From the NCBI GenBank assembly GCA_902802265.1, contig CADCLN010000006.1, forward strand, positions 16,401-80,400: a stretch of DNA of 64,000 nucleotides. Direction: 5' to 3'. The notes under the pieces are model-generated. The model made no database searches, was not told the DNA's origin, and was given only the letters and a program-made list of their open reading frames with translations. The translations under genes and the position numbers were made by a program. How positions within the stretch are numbered: position 1 is the stretch's first letter; the number at the start of each line of letters is the position of its first letter. This stretch comes from an uncultured Bacteroidales bacterium (GTDB lineage: Bacteria > Bacteroidota > Bacteroidia > Bacteroidales > Bacteroidaceae). This document shows, one piece after another, positions 55,377 to 64,000 of the stretch.

Positions 55377-55407
55377 CAAATAAATAATGAACAATCAAGC
55401 ATTAACC

Positions 55408-56493
55408 ATGAAAAAGATTATTATAACAATGTGTGCCATGGTGCTGACAGCGTCGGCGCAAGCACAAACCTCCACAGAGGCACAACAAGTGAAGTATGCC
55501 GTCAAGGGCATCAGTAAAGAAAACGGCAAGTTGGTCTATCTCGAAGATAAACTGGCAAACCAGGTGGTGGACAGCACCATCGTTGCCAAAGGCAAGTTTT
55601 CGTTCAAAGGTGTGGCAGATAAGGATGCCATTTTTGCCATCACGTTTGACAAAGACGATTGGCAGAGTTGGCGAACATTGTTTTTCAACGACGGCAAGCC
55701 TGTCAGCGTGAACATGAACGACAGCACGCTGAATGGTTCACCGCTGAACGAGCGACTTTCCTATTATAATATAGAGGTGATGGGGAAGCCGAGCAATTAT
55801 TATCCCGAACACCGATACGAGATGGTGAAGAAGATGTTTGAAGAGGAGCGCGAGACCCTTTTGCCTGCTGCACTCATCATAGAAGGCCAAAGGTCTTTTG
55901 GAACAAAAGGATTGATGAGTATTCTGGAAAAAAGACCCGTTTATGCCAATCATCCATACGTCAAAAAATATGAGGAGTCTCTGAAGAGGATGGCTACGGC
56001 AACCGTTGTTGTGAAGTCAAGTAAAACTGATGAACAGAAAGCAGCCGACAGGAAAACAAAGACTGCATTCATCGGTCAGCAGTTCACCGACTTCGAGATG
56101 GCTGACACGTTGGGGAACACCCACAAACTGAGTGAGTACGTGGGGAACGGACATTGGCTGCTTGTTGACTTCTGGGCTTCGTGGTGCGGCCCTTGTTGCC
56201 GTGAAATGCCTAATGTGGTGGAAGCCTATGAAAAGTTCCACGACAAAGGGCTTGACATCGTTGGCATCTCTTTCGATGGGAACAGGATTCCGTGGGTAAA
56301 GGCCATTGTCAAGCTGAAAATGCCATGGGTACACCTCTCAGATCTGAATGCATGGGATTCCGTCGGTGCCAAAATCTATAAGGTTAATGCCATCCCCGAC
56401 AATCTGCTCATCAATCCTCAAGGCAAGATTGTAGCGCGTGAATTGTTTGGCGAGGCATTACACGAAAAGTTAAAGGAAATCTTTGGCGAATGA
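55408..56493 (+). CDS. TlpA-like thioredoxin with DUF4369-type N-terminal domain
   Basis: 361 residues from ATG 55408 (the ATG at 55387 would put MNNQALT before the signal peptide). Signal peptide to about 20; beta-rich DUF4369-like domain (about 25-210); C-terminal AhpC/TSA thioredoxin (about 220-360) with WASWCGPCCREMPNV and the cis-Pro region NAIPDNLLINPQG. Acts in periplasmic thiol reduction. Its signal peptide is closely related to that of the preceding double-thioredoxin protein. 31 bp downstream, probably the same transcript. Confidence 0.9.
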   Translation: MKKIIITMCAMVLTASAQAQTSTEAQQVKYAVKGISKENGKLVYLEDKLANQVVDSTIVAKGKFSFKGVADKDAIFAITFDKDDWQSWRTLFFNDGKPVSVNMNDSTLNGSPLNERLSYYNIEVMGKPSNYYPEHRYEMVKKMFEEERETLLPAALIIEGQRSFGTKGLMSILEKRPVYANHPYVKKYEESLKRMATATVVVKSSKTDEQKAADRKTKTAFIGQQFTDFEMADTLGNTHKLSEYVGNGHWLLVDFWASWCGPCCREMPNVVEAYEKFHDKGLDIVGISFDGNRIPWVKAIVKLKMPWVHLSDLNAWDSVGAKIYKVNAIPDNLLINPQGKIVARELFGEALHEKLKEIFGE

Positions 56494-56601
56494 AAAGTTG
56501 GGCATGACGACTGCAAAGTTAATATCTAAAAAAAAGCAAATGCATATCTAAAAACACTTGTTAAAGTTTTATGTTAGACATACATTTTTTTCGTCTTTCT
56601 C

Positions 56602-56633
56602 TTGTGTTTATCTAAAGTTTTAGATTAACTTTG
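56602..56633 (+). promoter_or_regulatory. BlaI-type promoter with palindromic operator
   Basis: TTG 56602-56604 and TAACTTTG 56626-56633 form the promoter. Between them sits TCTAAAGTTTTAGA (56611-56624), a perfect 6-bp inverted repeat with a 2-bp centre. Further TCTAAA half-sites occur at 56525, 56547 and 56644. The position suits repression by the encoded BlaI protein, as in the Bla/Mec systems. Confidence 0.72.
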
Positions 56634-56662
56634 CAGCAGAAAATCTAAAACATTAAATAAAA

Positions 56663-57073
56663 ATGAAACAGACACACGATGAACGGACATTGACCCGATC
56701 CGAAATGGAAATCATGAACATTCTGTGGACACACAGCGAAAACCTGAATGCAAACCAGGAAAAAGGCATGACCACCCATGAAATCATCCATCAATACCCC
56801 GAACCTCAGCCAGCCTACTCCACCATTGCCACTTTTCTGAAGATACTCACGACCAAAGGCTTCATCCGTTCCTATAAACAAGAGAACAGCGGCAAAACAT
56901 TCTACTTCTTTCCACTCATCACACGAGAAGCCTACACCAACCGAGTGATGAAAGAAGTGAAAACCACCTTCTTCAAAGGCTCACTCAAATCCATGCTCTC
57001 CTTCTTCATGGAACAAGAAGAAGTGTCGGAAAACGAATTGAAAGAAATCCTTTCCCTTATTAACAATAAATAA
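56663..57073 (+). CDS. BlaI/MecI-family repressor
   Basis: 136 residues. LTRSEMEIMNILWTHSE, then TTHEIIHQYPEPQPAYSTIATFLKILTTKGFIRSYKQ (winged helix, recognition helix YSTIATFLKIL) and a C-terminal dimerisation helix (FKGSLKSMLSFFMEQEEVSENELKEILSLI). BlaI-type dimers repress their operon until cleaved after M56/BlaR-type signalling. The stop is 8 bp before the M56 gene. Confidence 0.94.
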   Translation: MKQTHDERTLTRSEMEIMNILWTHSENLNANQEKGMTTHEIIHQYPEPQPAYSTIATFLKILTTKGFIRSYKQENSGKTFYFFPLITREAYTNRVMKEVKTTFFKGSLKSMLSFFMEQEEVSENELKEILSLINNK

Positions 57074-57081
57074 AAACGGAC

Positions 57082-59130
57082 ATGTTTATCCTCAAGTCAG
57101 CCATCACATTGGCACTCCTATACAGCTGTTTCTTCTTCTTCCTAAGCAAAGAAACTTTCCATCGGTTCAACCGCTTCATGCTCCTGGGCATCATGGTGGT
57201 ATCGCTCATTCTACCTCTGCTGCACTTCACCACAACACATCCCACCGTCATCAACGAAGAAATCTATCTCATGCAAAACCTGATAGAAGAAGAATCCATC
57301 CCCGTCGTCATCGGACAGACAGCCACAACTCCACGCATCACATGGATGCAGATACTCACCATCTTCTACTTCACAGGAGTTGCCGCCATGCTGATGCTTA
57401 CCCTCTTGCAAATCCTTGCCCTTATCCGCTTCATGCACAACGGAGTCCACCACACAGACAACCAGGGCAACACCGTCATCCTGCACAACGACGAAAGTAT
57501 CTCCCCCTTCAGCGTCTTCCGCTTCATCGTCATGAACGTGAAGGATTATGAAAACTGTCGACAATATGTCCTCACACACGAACAGGAACACATCCGACAG
57601 GGACACACCTACGACCTAATACTGCTCGAAGCGATGAAAACCATCCAGTGGTTCAACCCCTTCATCTGGTTCCTCAGCCGAGACCTCAAAACCGTACATG
57701 AATACGAAGCAGACCAAGCTGTCATCAACCAAGGCATCGATGCCAAATCATATCAACAACTGCTTGTGATGAAAGTTATCGGGAACCGACTGCAGCCCTT
57801 CACCAATAACCTGAATCACAGCTCACTCAAAAAACGAATCTTTATGATGTACCAGAAACCCTCCAACCGATGGCTCATGCTCAAAGCCTTTTGCGCCATC
57901 CCCGTGATTGCATTAACCCTCAATGCTTTCGCCACACCTACCCCGACAAACCCTGTAGAAGATATTGTAAACACTTTGGAGAACAAAGAAATACCTATCT
58001 TCAACGAGCCCCAAACACCTAAAGTGGAAAACCTCACGGCAGAAAAGCCTTCTGAAGAGAACCGCCCCTTCTCCATCCATCCCGTCAGAGATCAGTACGG
58101 CAGAATTATCAGATTCTCTCACGAAGGCAAGCCTGCCGACGGCGACTTTGACTGTACCGCTGAACATGTGTTCATCAATGGACGCCAAGCCACTGAAGCC
58201 GAGCTGAAGAACTACAAGACCCTGCTGGCCAATTCCAAGTTTGAACTGCTGAAGACGGCCAACGGAACGGCAAAGTACGACTACAAGGACAAGCACGGCA
58301 TCATCGCCATCACCACAGACAACAACACCATTGATGACGACCCACTCATTATACTGGACGGCAAGATGGTAGAGATTCCCGCTAACTTCTCCACCAAGCA
58401 GAAGAACCTCGACGACGAAGCCCTCCTCGCCAAAATCTTCGGCATCAAAAAAGAAGACATCGCATCCATTACTGTCCTCAAAGACGGAGCTGCAACGGCC
58501 ATCTATGGGGAAAAGGCTAAAAATGGTGTCATCTCTATCGAAACCAAGGGATTTGCAGCACTTCCTAAAGACACGGTCGTGGCCAAGGATCCTGTTTTTG
58601 AAAACACCTTAATGCAAAGACTGCCAGGTGTAGAAAAGCAACCCGATGGTCATCTCACCATCCACGGCAAGGAGGTGAAAAAAATCCTCCTCGAAGGCGA
58701 AGAAGTCTATAACAAAGACGAAGACCACGAAGTATTTGAAATCTGCGAAGAACCTGCCAAATACCCAGGTGGTAAAGCTGCCCTCATGCAATTCATCAGC
58801 CAAAACCTGCGCTATCCTAAAGAAGCACTGGAACAAGGCGTCACAGGTCTTATCGTTGTTCAATTTATCGTCCACGAAGACGGCACATGCAACGACTTCA
58901 AAATCATCAAAAACACCGCCAACAACCCAGACGGCGCAACCATCACAGCCATGTCACAAAACAACAACACCGCTGCCCCCAGCCGTGAAGAACAGTCGGA
59001 AGCAAGAAAAACCCTCGAAGCAGAAGCCCTCCGTGTATGCCGTCTCATGCCCAAATGGCAACCAGCCAAACAGCGCGGAAGAACCGTGAAGATGAGGCAA
59101 ACCATCCCTTTCACTTTCCGCCTTCAATAA
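57082..59130 (+). CDS. M56 (BlaR1-type) metalloprotease fused to TonB-plug-like and TonB C-terminal domains
   Basis: 682 residues. N-terminal TM helices (about 4-20, 33-47, 92-115) and the zinc-protease motif HEQEH (166-170) in VLTHEQEHIRQGH. A fourth TM is near 263-285. The outer part has a SusC-plug-like segment (about 415-490, EDIASITVLKDGAATAIYG then NGVISIETKG) and a TonB C-terminal domain (about 555-680, YPGGKAALMQFISQNLRYPKEA... QGVTGLIVVQFIV). BlaR1-type proteins sense a signal outside and trigger cleavage of BlaI. The TonB end suggests contact with an outer-membrane receptor. Confidence 0.87.
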   Translation: MFILKSAITLALLYSCFFFFLSKETFHRFNRFMLLGIMVVSLILPLLHFTTTHPTVINEEIYLMQNLIEEESIPVVIGQTATTPRITWMQILTIFYFTGVAAMLMLTLLQILALIRFMHNGVHHTDNQGNTVILHNDESISPFSVFRFIVMNVKDYENCRQYVLTHEQEHIRQGHTYDLILLEAMKTIQWFNPFIWFLSRDLKTVHEYEADQAVINQGIDAKSYQQLLVMKVIGNRLQPFTNNLNHSSLKKRIFMMYQKPSNRWLMLKAFCAIPVIALTLNAFATPTPTNPVEDIVNTLENKEIPIFNEPQTPKVENLTAEKPSEENRPFSIHPVRDQYGRIIRFSHEGKPADGDFDCTAEHVFINGRQATEAELKNYKTLLANSKFELLKTANGTAKYDYKDKHGIIAITTDNNTIDDDPLIILDGKMVEIPANFSTKQKNLDDEALLAKIFGIKKEDIASITVLKDGAATAIYGEKAKNGVISIETKGFAALPKDTVVAKDPVFENTLMQRLPGVEKQPDGHLTIHGKEVKKILLEGEEVYNKDEDHEVFEICEEPAKYPGGKAALMQFISQNLRYPKEALEQGVTGLIVVQFIVHEDGTCNDFKIIKNTANNPDGATITAMSQNNNTAAPSREEQSEARKTLEAEALRVCRLMPKWQPAKQRGRTVKMRQTIPFTFRLQ

Positions 59131-59173
59131 CCATCGATGTGAGTTAAAAATTAGTTAAGCAACGTGTACACAC

Positions 59174-59211
59174 TCCTTGCATTGTCAGTGATGATGGTGC
59201 AAGGATTTTTA
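59174..59211 (+). terminator. Intrinsic terminator after the M56 gene
   Basis: TCCTTGCA and TGCAAGGA form an 8-bp stem followed by a T-run. Confidence 0.72.
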
Positions 59212-59315
59212 TTTACACCCCCTATTTTTCAAACGTTCTTTCCCCTTTTTGCTTCTTTTTAATCGATTAACCCTACTAAATACAAACCAAATTTGGTGAT
59301 TTGCCGCATTAAGCG

Positions 59316-59323
59316 TAACTTTG
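59316..59323 (+). promoter_or_regulatory. -7 element of alaS
   Basis: TAACTTTG, 23 bp upstream of the ATG at 59347. It lies inside the longer reading frame starting at 59293, which rules that start out. Confidence 0.7.
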
Positions 59324-59346
59324 CAGCGGAAAAAAATTCTCAAAAA

Positions 59347-61974
59347 ATGACAGCAAAGGAAATACGCGAGTCTTTCAAGAAATTCTTTGAAAGCAAAGGA
59401 CACCTCATTGTGCCGTCAGCACCCATGGTTGTAAAAGACGACCCCACGCTGATGTTCACCAATGCAGGCATGAATCAGTTTAAAGACATCATCTTAGGCA
59501 ACGCAACCCCCAAAAGCCGCCGACAGGCCGACACACAGAAATGCCTGCGTGTCAGCGGAAAGCACAACGACCTGGAGGAAGTAGGACACGACACCTACCA
59601 CCACACCATGTTCGAAATGCTCGGCAACTGGTCGTTTGGCGACTACTTCAAGAAGGAAGCCATCTCATGGGCATGGGAATACATCGTCGATGTACTGAAA
59701 ATCAACCCCGACGACCTCTACGCCACCGTCTTCGAAGGTAGCCCCGAAGAAGGACTGTCACGCGACGACGAAGCCGCCAGCATCTGGGAACAATTCCTGC
59801 CCAAAGACCACATCATCAACGGCAACAAGCACGACAACTTCTGGGAAATGGGCGACACAGGTCCCTGCGGTCCCTGCTCCGAACTCCACGTTGATTCACG
59901 TCCAGCTGAAGAGAAAGCTAAAGTGCCAGGTCGCGAACTGGTCAACAAAGACAACCCACAAGTCATCGAAATATGGAACCTCGTCTTCATGCAGTTCAAC
60001 CGCAAAGCCGACGGTTCACTCGAAGGACTGCCCGCCAAAGTGATTGACACCGGCATGGGCTTCGAGCGACTCGTGCGCACCCTGCAAGGCAAGACATCCA
60101 ACTACGACACCGACGTCTTCCAGCCCCTCATCAAAGTCATGGCCGACATGGCAGGCTGCACCTACGGACAAGACGAAAAGAAAGACATCGCCCTGCGCGT
60201 CATCGTCGATCACCTCCGAGCCATCGCCTTCGCCATCGCCGACGGACAGCTTCCCAGCAACGCCAAGGCTGGCTACGTCATCCGCCGCATCCTCCGCCGA
60301 GCCGTCCGTTACGGCTACACCTTCCTCGGACAGAAAGAAGCCTTCATCTACAAACTCGTCCCCACCCTCGTGGCAGAAATGGGCGAAGCCTTCCCCGAAC
60401 TGCCCGCCCAGCAGAAACTCATCATGAAAGTGATGCAAGAAGAAGAAAGCTCCTTCCTGCGCACCCTCGAAAACGGCATCAAACTGCTGCAAGGCGTCAT
60501 TGACGAGACCAAGGCAGCAGGCAAGACAGAGATTGACGGCGAGAAAGCCTTCACCCTCTTCGACACCTTCGGCTTCCCGCTCGACCTCACCGAACTCATC
60601 TGCCGCGAACAAGGCATGACCGTCGATGAGCAAAACTTTGATGCCTGCATGCAACAGCAGAAAGAACGAGCCCGCAACGCCGCTGAAGTAAAACTCGGCG
60701 ACTGGGTCATCATCAACGACAGCGAAGGCGACAACCTCAGCGAATTTGTCGGCTACGACTACACCGAATACCCCGCCCACATCGTGAAATACCGCGAAGT
60801 GCAGCAGAAAAAAGGCGTAGCCTACGAAATAATACTCGACAAAACTCCCTTCTACGGAGAAATGGGCGGTGAAATCGGCGACAGAGGCGTGCTCGTATCC
60901 GAATACGAAGAAATCACCGTGCGCGACACTAAGAAAGAAAACGGCGTCAGCATCCACATCGTCAACAAACTGCCCGAACACCCCGAAGCCGAATTCATGG
61001 CCTGTGTCGATGTAGAAACACGCCGAGCCATCGAAGCCAACCACACCTGCACTCACCTGCTCGACGCCGCCCTCCGTCAGGTGCTCGGCACCCACGTCGA
61101 ACAGAAGGGATCACTCGTCACCGCCGACGGACTGCGCTTCGACTTCTCACACTTCGAGAAAGTCACCCCCGAACAACTCCGTCAGGTAGAACACATCGTC
61201 AACGAGAAAATCCGCCAGAACATACCCCTGGAAGAATTCCGCGACTACCCCATCGACAAAGCCAAGGAACTCGGAGCCATCGCCCTCTTCGGCGAAAAAT
61301 ACGGTGACCGCGTGCGCGTCGTGAAATTCGGCGATTCCGTAGAATTCTGCGGCGGATGCCACGCAGCATCCACAGGCCAGATAGGCATGGTACGCATCAC
61401 CAGCGAAAACTCCATTGCCGCCGGAGTGCGCCGCATCGAAGCCATCACAGGCAAAGAAGTAGAAGCCATGTACGACATCATGCAAGACTTTATGTCCGAC
61501 CTGCGCACCCTGCTCAACAACGCCCCCGACCTCATGGCAACCATCCAGAAAGCCATTGCCGACAACAAGGAACTGCAAAGCCAAGTAGATGAATTCAAGG
61601 CACAGAAAGCACAGGAATTCAAGAAAATGCTCATCGAGCGCGCCAAAGACATCCACGGCACTAAAGTCATTTCAGGCATACTGCCCATAGAGCCGCAATA
61701 CGTCAAAGACATGGCATTCCAGCTGCGCAGCCAATTCCCCGAAAACCTACTTGTCGTCATCGCCTGCGCCCCCAGCGGCAAACCTACCCTCACCGTCAGC
61801 CTCAGCGACGACCTCGTGGCAGAAGGCAAGAACGCCGGCACACTCGTGCGCGAAGCAGCCAAACTCATGAAAGGCGGCGGCGGCGGTCAGCCCCACTTCG
61901 CCACAGCCGGAGGCAAAGACTCCGACGGCATGAAGGCAGCCATCGACAAAGTCATCGAATTAGCAAAACTATAA
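59347..61974 (+). CDS. alaS: Alanyl-tRNA synthetase
   Basis: 875 residues. N-terminal class II catalytic core ([18 protein letters not shown]..., [21 protein letters not shown]); editing domain with HTCTH and [13 protein letters not shown] zinc ligands; C-terminal DHHA1-type region ending [15 protein letters not shown]. Charges tRNA-Ala and hydrolyses mischarged Ser/Gly-tRNA. Start at 59347 chosen over 59293 because of the promoter. Confidence 0.98.
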   Translation: MTAKEIRESFKKFFESKGHLIVPSAPMVVKDDPTLMFTNAGMNQFKDIILGNATPKSRRQADTQKCLRVSGKHNDLEEVGHDTYHHTMFEMLGNWSFGDYFKKEAISWAWEYIVDVLKINPDDLYATVFEGSPEEGLSRDDEAASIWEQFLPKDHIINGNKHDNFWEMGDTGPCGPCSELHVDSRPAEEKAKVPGRELVNKDNPQVIEIWNLVFMQFNRKADGSLEGLPAKVIDTGMGFERLVRTLQGKTSNYDTDVFQPLIKVMADMAGCTYGQDEKKDIALRVIVDHLRAIAFAIADGQLPSNAKAGYVIRRILRRAVRYGYTFLGQKEAFIYKLVPTLVAEMGEAFPELPAQQKLIMKVMQEEESSFLRTLENGIKLLQGVIDETKAAGKTEIDGEKAFTLFDTFGFPLDLTELICREQGMTVDEQNFDACMQQQKERARNAAEVKLGDWVIINDSEGDNLSEFVGYDYTEYPAHIVKYREVQQKKGVAYEIILDKTPFYGEMGGEIGDRGVLVSEYEEITVRDTKKENGVSIHIVNKLPEHPEAEFMACVDVETRRAIEANHTCTHLLDAALRQVLGTHVEQKGSLVTADGLRFDFSHFEKVTPEQLRQVEHIVNEKIRQNIPLEEFRDYPIDKAKELGAIALFGEKYGDRVRVVKFGDSVEFCGGCHAASTGQIGMVRITSENSIAAGVRRIEAITGKEVEAMYDIMQDFMSDLRTLLNNAPDLMATIQKAIADNKELQSQVDEFKAQKAQEFKKMLIERAKDIHGTKVISGILPIEPQYVKDMAFQLRSQFPENLLVVIACAPSGKPTLTVSLSDDLVAEGKNAGTLVREAAKLMKGGGGGQPHFATAGGKDSDGMKAAIDKVIELAKL

Positions 61975-61990
61975 TTTATCATTCTCAAAG

Positions 61991-62021
61991 ATTCTTCATT
62001 CTTCATTCATCATTCATCATT
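61991..62021 (+). repeat. Short tandem TTCAT-type repeats before the STAS gene
   Basis: ATTCTTC and ATTCATC units are repeated in tandem; a similar block precedes the ABC-F promoter (47228-47252). Simple low-complexity DNA by appearance. Confidence 0.5.
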
Positions 62022-62030
62022 TTATCAACT

Positions 62031-62330
62031 ATGGACATCAACATTATCAAGGGCGACAAGATTACGGTAGAAATCTCCGGCCGTCTTGACACAGCCTCTG
62101 CACCCGAATTCAACGAAGCCATCGAAGCCATCACTTCCCAGAAGAACGACATCATCTTCGACTGCGCCGACATGGAATACATAGCCAGTTCAGGCCTGCG
62201 CTCATTCCTTGCAGCCCACAAAGCCGTTACCGCAGCAGGCGGCACGCTCGAAATCATCAACGTGCAGCCCGCCGTGCAGAGCGTCTTCGACATGACAGGC
62301 TTCTCCGTCATGCTCCAGATTGTGAAGTAA
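62031..62330 (+). CDS. STAS-domain protein (anti-sigma-factor antagonist type)
   Basis: 99 residues, one domain: KITVEISGRLDTASAPEFNEAIE, DCADMEYIASSGLRSFLAAHKA with the phosphorylatable Ser in SSGLR, and the C-terminal FDMTGFSVMLQI. Typically binds an anti-sigma or RsbW-type kinase when unphosphorylated. No cognate kinase or sigma factor gene is near. 56 bp after alaS. Confidence 0.9.
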   Translation: MDINIIKGDKITVEISGRLDTASAPEFNEAIEAITSQKNDIIFDCADMEYIASSGLRSFLAAHKAVTAAGGTLEIINVQPAVQSVFDMTGFSVMLQIVK

Positions 62331-62623
62331 CAATAGGGATGTCTTGGCAAACTGACTACTTTTTTCCGGTTTTAGCGTCTTGTGATGTAGTTTCATACAG
62401 TTGAAACGGCATTTCATACAGACAACACAAAATAATGGTGTAAAGATATATAAATGCAGTATCTTTGCACCATATTTTTTTAATGGTATGAACAAAAGCA
62501 GACTTATTTTTCTCTAAAGGTTCCTAAACTCCTTAGAATAAAAACCAAAAAACACATCCCATAGAAAAGTAAAAGGATAAGCGAACCCTTGACATCCGAG
62601 GGCAACTACAGCACCATTCCGCA
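62331..62623. other. Gap with an orphan promoter
   Basis: A TATCTTTG box at 62460-62467 on the plus strand lies in a -7-like context but is not followed by a proper gene. The first ATG (62488) opens only nine codons (MNKSRLIFL), which look like the start of a signal peptide. The rest is AT-rich and ends at the 3' end of the GH25 gene. It may be a decayed gene or a short RNA. Confidence 0.4.
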
Positions 62624-63352
62624 TCAATGTTTCAACATCAGGCAGTCCAAATCAAAATCGGGATGAAACCTGTCAAGGTCAACAGGCTTGGGGATGCCCT
62701 TGATTACCCCCTCTTGACTATACTGCCAAATATTATAATGCCCTTTCCCTCTAATCACAGGAGGTTCAGAACCATATCGGCCAATCATCAGATAATAACT
62801 GTTGGAATCAGGCGCACAATAAGAATTGTAAGAACCCATAGTTCCGTATATCATAGGCAACCTGCCATAATGCTTCTTTACAAGTTCACAAAACAGCAAA
62901 ATGCTATCCTTATCCACACGCTCTTCCACATCGACCATGGGGATAAGGTCTTGTTCATCCTTAGCCGCCATGGACTTAAAAATCTCAAACTGTTTACGGA
63001 TCAGACTCGTATTTCTGATAAAGTGATACGACCCGACAAGGATGCCATTCCTCCTTGCCCCTTTGACATTCTCCTTGTACCGTTTATCTTTGAACGTTGC
63101 CCCTTCCGAAGCCTTGATATACACAAACCTTATGTTCTTATCACGAGCGACATCACTCCACGATATTTCGCCTTGATGGTTTGACACATCTATACCCTGA
63201 TAATCCGACACAGCGGCAGAATCAGCATGCTCACATCCATCCACCTCCTCTGGTGGAACAACCTTTGGCGAGTTACCAAGCAGATAGGTAGTCACCCCTC
63301 CCACCAAAGCACCCAAAAAGAAAAAAGCAATATTTTTCAGCATAGAACCCAT
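62624..63352 (-). CDS. GH25 muramidase (lysozyme)
   Basis: 242 residues from ATG 63352 (alternative ATG 63343). One N-terminal TM/signal helix (about 5-25), linker, then the GH25 barrel: GIDVSNHQGEISW, FVYIKASEGATFKD, GSYHFIRNTS, PMVDVEERVD (catalytic DxE) and NIWQYSQEG. GH25 enzymes cleave the beta-1,4 bond of peptidoglycan; here likely exported and membrane-anchored. The reading frame continues upstream to 63391, but the promoter box lies there. Confidence 0.9.
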   Translation of the reverse strand: MGSMLKNIAFFFLGALVGGVTTYLLGNSPKVVPPEEVDGCEHADSAAVSDYQGIDVSNHQGEISWSDVARDKNIRFVYIKASEGATFKDKRYKENVKGARRNGILVGSYHFIRNTSLIRKQFEIFKSMAAKDEQDLIPMVDVEERVDKDSILLFCELVKKHYGRLPMIYGTMGSYNSYCAPDSNSYYLMIGRYGSEPPVIRGKGHYNIWQYSQEGVIKGIPKPVDLDRFHPDFDLDCLMLKH

Positions 63353-63367
63353 TTTACGATTTCGCCG

Positions 63368-63375
63368 CAAAGTTA
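63368..63375 (-). promoter_or_regulatory. -7 element of the GH25 gene
   Basis: Minus-strand TAACTTTG, 15 bp before the ATG at 63352. This decides the start. Confidence 0.65.
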
Positions 63376-63473
63376 CAAAAAAACACAACATACCCCTTGT
63401 GAATGGCTATAAAATCACATTTCCCGCCGTTATAAACAACTGCCGGACTTGGAATACATAACCCGTTCAGCCC

Positions 63474-63605
63474 GCAAAGTTCTCCCACTGTCGTAGTAAA
63501 ACTTTGCTACTGCGGTGGGAGAACTATGCTACTGCGGTGGCAATGCAGTGCCACCGAGGCGAGAGAACTGTGCCGCTGCCGTGGCACTGCAGTGCCAACA
63601 AACCA
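63474..63605. repeat. 22-bp-period repeat array, locus 3 (six units)
   Basis: Units start at 63474, 63496, 63518, 63540, 63562 and 63584. Cores (positions 1-12) are GCAAAGTTCTCC, GTAAAACTTTGC, GGAGAACTATGC, GCAATGCAGTGC, AGAGAACTGTGC and GCACTGCAGTGC; the flanks are mostly TACTGCGGTG-like. As at locus 1, six units and both core families are present. It lies in the gap beyond the GH25 5' end, with no gene in 63392-64000. Confidence 0.85.
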
Positions 63606-63717
63606 ACACTGTGCTGTCGTTGAATCAACACACTACATTCAAAATTCCTACACATTTTTTCAAACAAAGTTGCACTAAAACGGATTTCTTTCAGATATTC
63701 AGACAAATAAGCCTAAA

Positions 63718-63761
63718 AAAGTTACATCAAAGTTGCATCAAAGCTACATCAAAGTTACACC
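63718..63761 (+). repeat. Four 11-bp direct repeats, AAAGTTACATC type
   Basis: AAAGTTACATC, AAAGTTGCATC, AAAGCTACATC and AAAGTTACACC in a row; one more copy, AAAGTTGCACT, is at 63666-63676. Same unit and copy number as at 24869-24912. Confidence 0.85.
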
Positions 63762-63925
63762 AAACAAGGTTCATTTCATCAATTTTTGTCCAAAGTTTAT
63801 ATTTTTAACACCACAGGCTCCCCACCTTGATGGCAGCTTGTATCAAAATTCCAATACCTACGGGTCATACCGTATAGATTTTTCCCCACGCTACTCTTGA
63901 TTTTCTTTAACCCAACTTTGACGCT

Positions 63926-63960
63926 GCAAGTCTGATTTTTCTTGCTAATCAGTGACTTGC
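63926..63960. other. Hairpin near the right edge
   Basis: GCAAGTC/GACTTGC and TGATT/AATCA form a 12-bp stem with a 2-nt bulge. A minus-strand reading entering from the edge stops nearby, so it could be the 3' end of a gene or element outside the window. Too little is visible to say. Confidence 0.3.
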
Positions 63961-64000
63961 ACATTTTCGCTATGGTGACTGTGTTCTACAGATTTTGATT

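Noticed and set aside
56663-59130. Beta-lactam resistance operon
   Set aside because: BlaI and an M56 protein are present but no beta-lactamase, and the sensor has a TonB end in place of a penicillin-binding domain.
60016-61095. 359-codon antisense frame inside alaS
   Set aside because: Sense alaS is unambiguous; the antisense product has only biased Val/Phe/Asp-rich sequence.
63840-64000. End of an insertion sequence at the right edge
   Set aside because: Only a bulged hairpin and a 17-codon open frame are visible; no transposase residues and no target-site duplication can be seen.

Overview
The window reads as chromosomal DNA of a Bacteroidales bacterium, most likely Prevotellaceae. Three things point there. 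Nearly every transcription unit is preceded by the Bacteroidetes -7 element TAnnTTFG-type box (TAnnTTTG), and Shine-Dalgarno sites are weak or absent. Bacteroidetes-specific families are present (DUF4290, a DUF4488-like sensor, M56/TonB fusion, SusC-plug-like segment, dockerin on a secreted nuclease). Two type IX secretion (T9SS) genes, porU and porV, are encoded. No rRNA, tRNA, prophage, insertion sequence or CRISPR array was found.

Layout. 1-1.3 kb: an HxlR regulator (cut by the window edge) divergent from a cupin/PPOX-type pair. 1.3-4.3 kb (minus): the ribosomal operon rplM-rpsI-rpsB-tsf with a structured 5' leader. 4.4-14.2 kb (plus): a radical SAM protein, a CCA-adding type enzyme, a GH105 hydrolase, then sppA-lpxK-purine nucleoside phosphorylase-thiL and a secreted protein. 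14.3-22.3 kb (minus): a cell-surface block made of a 1613-residue repetitive coiled-coil lipoprotein, a small lipoprotein, an OmpA-family protein and a secreted protein. 22.6-24.8 kb: an outer-membrane helix-hairpin-helix protein. 25.1-27.4 kb (minus): yicC-like gene, gmk and a HAD phosphatase. 27.6-39.2 kb (plus): a long co-directional run tsaB-DUF4290-murA-rimM-dxr-rseP-FAH-porU-porV-ispF joining cell-wall, isoprenoid, envelope-stress and T9SS functions. 39.2-42.7 kb (minus): a dockerin-bearing secreted endonuclease/phosphatase and a MalY/PatB-type lyase. 42.8-43.6 kb: reverse rubrerythrin plus a rubredoxin (oxidative-stress pair). 44.1-47.1 kb (minus): an AddB-like nuclease. 47.3-52.5 kb (plus): ABC-F, small membrane protein, OmpH/Skp-like lipoprotein, LemA, M48 protease and a membrane-spanning LuxR-type regulator. 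52.6-59.1 kb: a duplicated double-thioredoxin protein, a TlpA-like thioredoxin, then a BlaI/M56 pair with a visible palindromic operator. 59.3-64 kb: alaS, a STAS protein, a GH25 muramidase and repeats.

The most unusual feature is non-coding. Three gene-free sites (24.9-25.1, 43.9-44.1 and 63.5-63.8 kb) carry arrays with a strict 22-bp period. Each unit joins a 12-nt core, which occurs in a few alternative and inverted states, to a 10-nt flank that is more constant. Two of the three sites also carry a four-unit 11-bp array with the same AAAGTT core. I could not match this to any element I know. Its layout (period of two DNA turns, cores flipped in place without shifting phase, one array expanded up to and over the stop codon of the AddB-like gene) makes it the best candidate in the window for something undescribed.
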